DNA from: Streptomyces sp. ISL-98
GTDB taxonomy: Bacteria; Actinomycetota; Actinomycetes; Streptomycetales; Streptomycetaceae
DNA length: 64,000 bases
Reading direction: 5' to 3'
NCBI RefSeq assembly: GCF_018614055.1
Contig: NZ_JAGGPB010000043.1
Span: forward strand, 186,001 to 250,000
In this document: in pieces, positions 60,154-64,000 of the stretch
How the letters are laid out: every line of letters starts with the position of its first letter
Position numbering within the stretch: the stretch's first letter is position 1
Notes under the pieces: model-generated
The model's database searches: none
What the model was told of the DNA's origin: nothing
Seen by the model: only the letters and a program-made list of their open reading frames with translations
Program-made: the position numbers and the translations under genes

Positions 60154-61358
60154 CTCCCCACCTCCACCGGCGAGATTACTAGCGGTATGCGTACGACGAC
60201 CTCGAAGCCCTGACCGCCGGGACCCGCCCCGGTACGCGCCGTCCCGCCGTGGGCAGCCGCCCGCTCCCGGATGCCGATCAGGCCGTGACCCGTGGTGGTG
60301 CCCGGCACCTGAGCGGGGCCGCGCCCGTCGTCGGTGACGGTGATGTGCAGCGCGTCCGTCCCGTACGCCAGCCGTACGGAGACCGCCCGCGCGGCGGCGT
60401 GCTTGACGACGTTCGTCAGCGCCTCCTGGACGATGCGGTAGACGGTGGCCTCGGTGTCGAGGGGGAGCGGGCGGGCCGGGCCCGTGGTTTCGTAGCCGAC
60501 TTTCAGGCCGCTGCCCGCCACCCGCTTCACCAGGCCGGGCAGTCCGTCCAGCGCGGGCTGCGGTTTCCGCGGCTCCGACGGCTCGTGCGCTGTGCCACTC
60601 GTCGCGTCCTCGCGCAGGACGCCGAGCAACCGCCGCAACTGGACCATCGCGTCGCGCCCCGTCTCCGAGATCGCGTCGAATGCCGCCTCCGCGCGCTCGG
60701 GCGCGGCCCGTACGGCCACCGGCCCTGCCTCCGCCTGGACGATCATGATGCTGACGGCGTGCGACAGGATGTCGTGCATCTCCCGTGCGATACGGGCCCG
60801 TTCACGGGCGGTCGCCTGCTCGGCCTCGATCCGGTTCGCCCGCTCCAGCTGCGCGGCCCGGTCCTCCACGGCGGCGGTGTACGCCTTGCGCGTGTACGCG
60901 AGCCGACCGAACGCGAAGGCTGCGCCGAAGACGAGAAGCGTGAAGAGGAGCTCCCTGGCCTCTCCCGAATTGAGGGCGACGGAGGGGAAGACGGCCGTGA
61001 AAGTCAGCGCGGCGATGCCCAGCCGCTCACGGGCCGACGAGAGCTCGGCGACCGTGTAGACGGCAATCAGGCCGGAGTAGGGGAGCGGCTGGCCGGGGCC
61101 GTCCAGCGTGAGCTTGTACAGCAGCCCGGCCAGCATGACGGCGAACACCACCGCCACAGGAGCCTTACGGCGCCACACCAGCGGCAGCACCATCAGCGAA
61201 GTCAGCGCGTACGAATCCCACGTTGCCGGTGGCTGGCCCGCCGGGCGGTCCACGACGAACGGGATCGTCACCGCCGCCTGCACCAGCAGCGTGATCCCGA
61301 GGTCCACCGCCCAGGGATTCGCCGACCGTATGCGAGCCGTCAGCCGTGCTGCGTCCAC
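60150..61358 (-). CDS. Sensor histidine kinase (HisKA_3 type)
   Basis: A 402-residue membrane kinase with four to five N-terminal membrane segments and no large sensor domain. The dimerization box with the phosphorylated His is ERARIAREMHDILSHAVSIM (about residue 200). The ATPase has VQEALTNVVKHA (N box), VTDDGRG and GLIGIRERA (G boxes). GTG 61358 is chosen for AGGGGG six bases upstream. It pairs with the NarL-type regulator; the signal is unknown. Confidence 0.92.
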   Translation of the reverse strand: MDAARLTARIRSANPWAVDLGITLLVQAAVTIPFVVDRPAGQPPATWDSYALTSLMVLPLVWRRKAPVAVVFAVMLAGLLYKLTLDGPGQPLPYSGLIAVYTVAELSSARERLGIAALTFTAVFPSVALNSGEARELLFTLLVFGAAFAFGRLAYTRKAYTAAVEDRAAQLERANRIEAEQATARERARIAREMHDILSHAVSIMIVQAEAGPVAVRAAPERAEAAFDAISETGRDAMVQLRRLLGVLREDATSGTAHEPSEPRKPQPALDGLPGLVKRVAGSGLKVGYETTGPARPLPLDTEATVYRIVQEALTNVVKHAAARAVSVRLAYGTDALHITVTDDGRGPAQVPGTTTGHGLIGIRERAAAHGGTARTGAGPGGQGFEVVVRIPLVISPVEVGS

Positions 61359-61378
61359 GTTGAGCCCCCTGCTTCGCG

Positions 61379-62065
61379 TTATCGCGCTGACAGGATGCCG
61401 TACAGCGCGTCGACGCGGTTGGTGGTGATCGAATCGACCCCGTGCGCGATCAGCCGCCGCATGGTGACCCTCGTGTCGGCGGTCCACGCCGAGACCAGCA
61501 GCCCGTCCCGGTGCACCCGCGCGCAGAGGTCCGCATCGACAAGACCGAAGCGGTAGTTGATCCAGCGCGGCTTCACCGCGTCGATCAGAGTGGGGCGGGG
61601 CGGGGCCGACGTCGTCCACGTCATGGCGATTTCCGCGCCCGGATCGGCCGCCCGCACGGCGAGCATGGTGTCCGAGCCCGCGCAGTAGTACGTCCGCTCG
61701 GCCGCACCGCACTCGTGCACGGTGCCCACCACCTTGCGTACCGAAGAGGCGGTGGCGCCCGGCAGGTCGATCATCAGCCGGTGCGAGCCCCCCGCGAGGA
61801 GCGCCTCGGCCAGGGTGGGCACCCCGCCGCCCGACAGCACGCGCAGCTCGTCCCAGGTGGTGTCCGTGAGCGGCCGGTCGGGGCCCCACAGCCGCTTCAG
61901 GGTGGAGTCGTGCAGCAGCACGGGCACACCGTCGCGCGTGAGCCGGACGTCGATCTCGACCGCGTCCGCGCCCCGTTCGACCGCCGAGCGGATCGAGGCC
62001 AGGGTGTTCTCGCGGACGCGGTACGGATCTCCGCGGTGGGCGACGACGGTAACGGTGCGACGCAT
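61379..62065 (-). CDS. Glycerophosphodiester phosphodiesterase
   Basis: A 228-residue TIM-barrel enzyme: VVAHRGDPYRVRENTLASI (first His), ADAVEIDVRLTRDGVPVLLHD (cited in parts; metal Glu-x-Asp and second His), and the C-terminal VSAWTADTRVTMRRLIAHGV. It cleaves glycerophosphodiesters to an alcohol and glycerol-3-phosphate. No signal peptide, so likely cytosolic. The kinase gene lies 20 bases downstream on the same strand. Confidence 0.9.
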   Translation of the reverse strand: MRRTVTVVAHRGDPYRVRENTLASIRSAVERGADAVEIDVRLTRDGVPVLLHDSTLKRLWGPDRPLTDTTWDELRVLSGGGVPTLAEALLAGGSHRLMIDLPGATASSVRKVVGTVHECGAAERTYYCAGSDTMLAVRAADPGAEIAMTWTTSAPPRPTLIDAVKPRWINYRFGLVDADLCARVHRDGLLVSAWTADTRVTMRRLIAHGVDSITTNRVDALYGILSAR

Positions 62066-62086
62066 GTGCCCATTGTCGCCGGTATG

Positions 62087-62138
62087 GAAGCCGCCGGTAG
62101 TGAAGCCGGTAGCCGCCGGTATTGAAGCCGGTAGTGAA
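62087..62138. repeat. Short GAAGCCGGTAGT repeats upstream of the phosphodiesterase gene
   Basis: The spacer between the phosphodiesterase and deaminase genes holds alternating copies of GAAGCCGGTAGT and GCCGCCGGTA, at least three of each type. It looks like a minor slippage array. Confidence 0.6.
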
Positions 62139-62147
62139 TGGGGACGG

Positions 62148-63179
62148 TCAGGGTCTGCGGGTGAGCCATTCAGTCGTGTACGCGTCGATCTCGGCGGCGA
62201 TACGTGCCTTGCCGGCCGGGTCGAGGAAGGAAGCCTCGACGGCATTCCTGGCGAGCGCCGCGACGCCCTGCTCGTCCAGGCCGAGCAGGCGGGCCGCCAC
62301 CGCGTACTCACTGTTGAGGTCCGTGCCGAACATCGGCGGGTCGTCGCTGTTGATCGTGACCAGGACGCCTGCGTCCACCATCTCCTTGAGCGGGTGCTCG
62401 TCCAGTGTGGCGACGGCGCGGGTCGCGATGTTCGATGTCGGGCACACCTCCAGCGCGATGCGGTGCTCGGCGAGGTGGGCCAGCAGCGCGGGGTCCTTGA
62501 CGGAGCTGGTGCCGTGGCCGATGCGCTCGGCGCGCAGATCGTGCAGCGCGTCCCAGACGGTCTCCGGGCCGGTCGTCTCACCCGCGTGCGGCACGGAGTG
62601 CAGGCCCGCCGCGATCGCGCGGTCGAAGTACGGCTTGAACTGCGGACGCGGTACGCCGATCTCCGGGCCGCCGAGACCGAACGACACCAGCCCCTCCGGG
62701 CGCAGGTCCACGGCCACCCTCGCCGTCTCCTCCGCCGCGTCGAGCCCGGCCTCGCCCGGGATGTCGAAGCACCAGCGCAGTACGGTGCCGAGCTCGGCCT
62801 CCGCCGCCTTGCGGGCGTCCTCGATCGCCTCCATGAACGCGACCGCGTCGATGCCCCGGCGGGTCGAGCTGAACGGCGTGACGGTCAGCTCGGCGTACCG
62901 GATGTTCTGCCGGGCCATGTCCCGGGCGACCTCGAAGGTCAGCAGCCGGACGTCCTCCGGGGTGCGGATCAGGTCCACGACGGAGAGGTAGACCTCGATG
63001 AAGTGCGCGAAATCGGTGAAGGTGAAGTAGTCGGCGATGGCCTCGGGGTCGGTCGGGACCTTCGAGTCCGGGTGGCGGGCGGCCAGTTCGGCGACGATGC
63101 GGGGGGAGGCGGATCCGACGTGGTGCACATGCAGTTCGGCCTTGGGCAGCCCCGCGATGAAGGGGTGCAGATCGGTCAT
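62148..63179 (-). CDS. Adenosine / aminodeoxyfutalosine deaminase family
   Basis: A 343-residue metal-dependent deaminase: HVHHVGSASP (first metal pair), SVPHAGETTGPETVW (third His and catalytic Glu), IGHGTSSVKDP and TINSDDPPMFGTDLN (metal Asp). The usual adenosine deaminase reads HVHLDG at the first site; HHVGSASP is seen in the Streptomyces branch shown to act on 6-aminodeoxyfutalosine in menaquinone synthesis. That substrate is therefore likely but not certain. AGGA precedes the ATG. Confidence 0.88.
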   Translation of the reverse strand: MTDLHPFIAGLPKAELHVHHVGSASPRIVAELAARHPDSKVPTDPEAIADYFTFTDFAHFIEVYLSVVDLIRTPEDVRLLTFEVARDMARQNIRYAELTVTPFSSTRRGIDAVAFMEAIEDARKAAEAELGTVLRWCFDIPGEAGLDAAEETARVAVDLRPEGLVSFGLGGPEIGVPRPQFKPYFDRAIAAGLHSVPHAGETTGPETVWDALHDLRAERIGHGTSSVKDPALLAHLAEHRIALEVCPTSNIATRAVATLDEHPLKEMVDAGVLVTINSDDPPMFGTDLNSEYAVAARLLGLDEQGVAALARNAVEASFLDPAGKARIAAEIDAYTTEWLTRRP

Positions 63180-63288
63180 CGGATCCTCCGGAGTACGGGC
63201 GGGCTGGGTGGTTCAGGGATCATCGTAGGCGGGCGGTACTGGCCGGAACGCAGGCCGTAGCATGGCGGAACCACGATGGGGGAGACAC

Positions 63289-64000
63289 ATGTCAGACAAC
63301 GCTCAGCACCCCTCGGGCCCGCCGCCCGAGCGGTCGCGGGACCCCTGGGCCCCGCCGGAGCAGCCGGCGCAGAAGGTACCGCTGGACAAGCCGGCGGGCG
63401 GGGGATCTCCGGTTCACGATCAGCAGACGGTCACCTCGATGCCCGCCACGGGTGAGGGCGCGGGTCCGGTGCCGGGCTTCGGCGAAGTTACGGGTGCGGG
63501 TGCGGGCGCCGTGCCGCCGCCCCCGGTCTCACCGGCCGGCCCCGCGCCGACGTCCCCGGGCCACTACGGCTACCCGGCGTACGCCACCCCGCAGCCTTCC
63601 GCACCGTACGGCGCCGGCGGCTACCCCGGTTACCCGGGATACGCGGGCCAGCCCGGCTGGGCCGGTCAGCAGGGCCCGGCGAACGGGTTCGGGATCACCG
63701 CGATGGTGCTCGGCATCATCGCCGTCACGTTCTTCTGCGCGTACGGGCTGGGGATCATCCTCGGCATCCTCGCGCTGATCTTCGGCATTCTGGGCCGCAA
63801 GCGGGTGCAGCGGGGCGAGGCGACGAACAACGGCATGGCGGTGGCCGGAATCATCCTGGGCATCGTCGGCTTCGTGCTCAGCGCGGCGTTCATCGGGTTC
63901 ATCGTCTGGGCGATCGTCGAGGGACAGAACCAGAAGGACCGCGATGCGGAGGAGTACGACCCGTACTCGAACTCCTCGCTCGTGGTGGAGCACGTCCGCT
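63289..64000 (+). CDS. DUF4190 membrane protein, open at the window end
   Basis: At least 237 residues. About 135 Pro/Gly/Ala/Tyr-rich cytoplasmic residues (repeats like GYPGYPGYAG) precede two membrane segments of DUF4190 type (GITAMVLGIIAVTFFCAYGLG and MAVAGIILGIVGFVLSAAFIG, cited in part). A charged tail follows and the frame is still open at base 64000. GGGGAG lies before the ATG. Function unknown; this architecture is frequent in Streptomyces. Confidence 0.85.
   Translation, partial: MSDNAQHPSGPPPERSRDPWAPPEQPAQKVPLDKPAGGGSPVHDQQTVTSMPATGEGAGPVPGFGEVTGAGAGAVPPPPVSPAGPAPTSPGHYGYPAYATPQPSAPYGAGGYPGYPGYAGQPGWAGQQGPANGFGITAMVLGIIAVTFFCAYGLGIILGILALIFGILGRKRVQRGEATNNGMAVAGIILGIVGFVLSAAFIGFIVWAIVEGQNQKDRDAEEYDPYSNSSLVVEHVR

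Noticed and set aside
61379-62581. A 400-residue phosphodiesterase with an N-terminal extension
   Set aside because: The extension is antisense to the deaminase gene; the conserved fold starts at ATG 62065.

Overview
The window is chromosomal DNA from a Streptomyces species or a very close relative. The evidence is GC-rich coding with G/C third positions and frequent GTG starts, a whiG sporulation sigma factor, four tandem type I signal peptidases, and a gene order (ffh, rpsP, rimM, trmD, rplS, four signal peptidases, yraN, yifB, dprA, whiG, rpsB, tsf, pyrH, frr, cdsA, rlmN) that matches the conserved Streptomyces core region.

Layout. Bases 1-20287 are core genome: the end of ffh, the ribosomal/tRNA-modification run rpsP-KH-rimM-trmD-rplS, the signal peptidase cluster, the yraN-yifB-dprA group, whiG, a TetR regulator opposite an M23 peptidase, and the translation/lipid run rpsB-tsf-pyrH-frr-cdsA. 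Bases 20364-40807 are an integrated element of about 20.4 kb bounded by a perfect 25-bp direct repeat that is the first codons of rlmN. It has the make-up of an actinomycete integrative and conjugative element (AICE): tyrosine integrase and excisionase at the left end, an iteron-rich candidate origin, a primase-polymerase plus helicase replication pair, a TraB/FtsK-type DNA translocase with Spd-like membrane proteins, a GGDEF protein, and regulators of the XRE, Nudix, HD and GntR types. Its right part is cargo, including a three-gene toxin-antitoxin-SecB-like chaperone (TAC) module of visibly lower GC, a degenerate M48-like membrane protein and a DUF6233 protein. From 40786 the core genome resumes: intact rlmN, a TPP riboswitch with a thiBPQ thiamine transporter, a LOG-family protein, an ABC efflux pair, a putrescine/GABA catabolic group (aminotransferase, Lrp regulator, aldehyde dehydrogenase, polyamine-binding protein), an ECF41-type sigma factor with a flavoprotein, a serine hydrolase, a two-component system, a glycerophosphodiester phosphodiesterase, an adenosine/aminodeoxyfutalosine deaminase and the start of a DUF4190 protein.

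How the element seems to work. Almost all replication, transfer and excision genes lie on the minus strand in one long, tightly overlapping series running from about 31.9 kb to 20.4 kb. A strong consensus promoter (TTGACG, 17 bp, TGTAAT) at 32548-32520 can drive it; a perfect 12-bp inverted repeat overlaps its -10 box, so a repressor coded to the right (XRE or double-domain GntR) probably controls it. The leader of about 630 nt carries a piece resembling the actinobacterial rRNA 16S-23S spacer and several hairpins, which suggests an antitermination-type leader.

Most notable points: the integration site is a protein-coding start (rlmN) rather than a tRNA gene; candidate arm-type integrase sites lie at both ends; the TAC module sits between duplicated non-coding blocks; and a diguanylate cyclase-like protein is embedded in the conjugation operon. 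All functions are read from sequence motifs; no database search was run.
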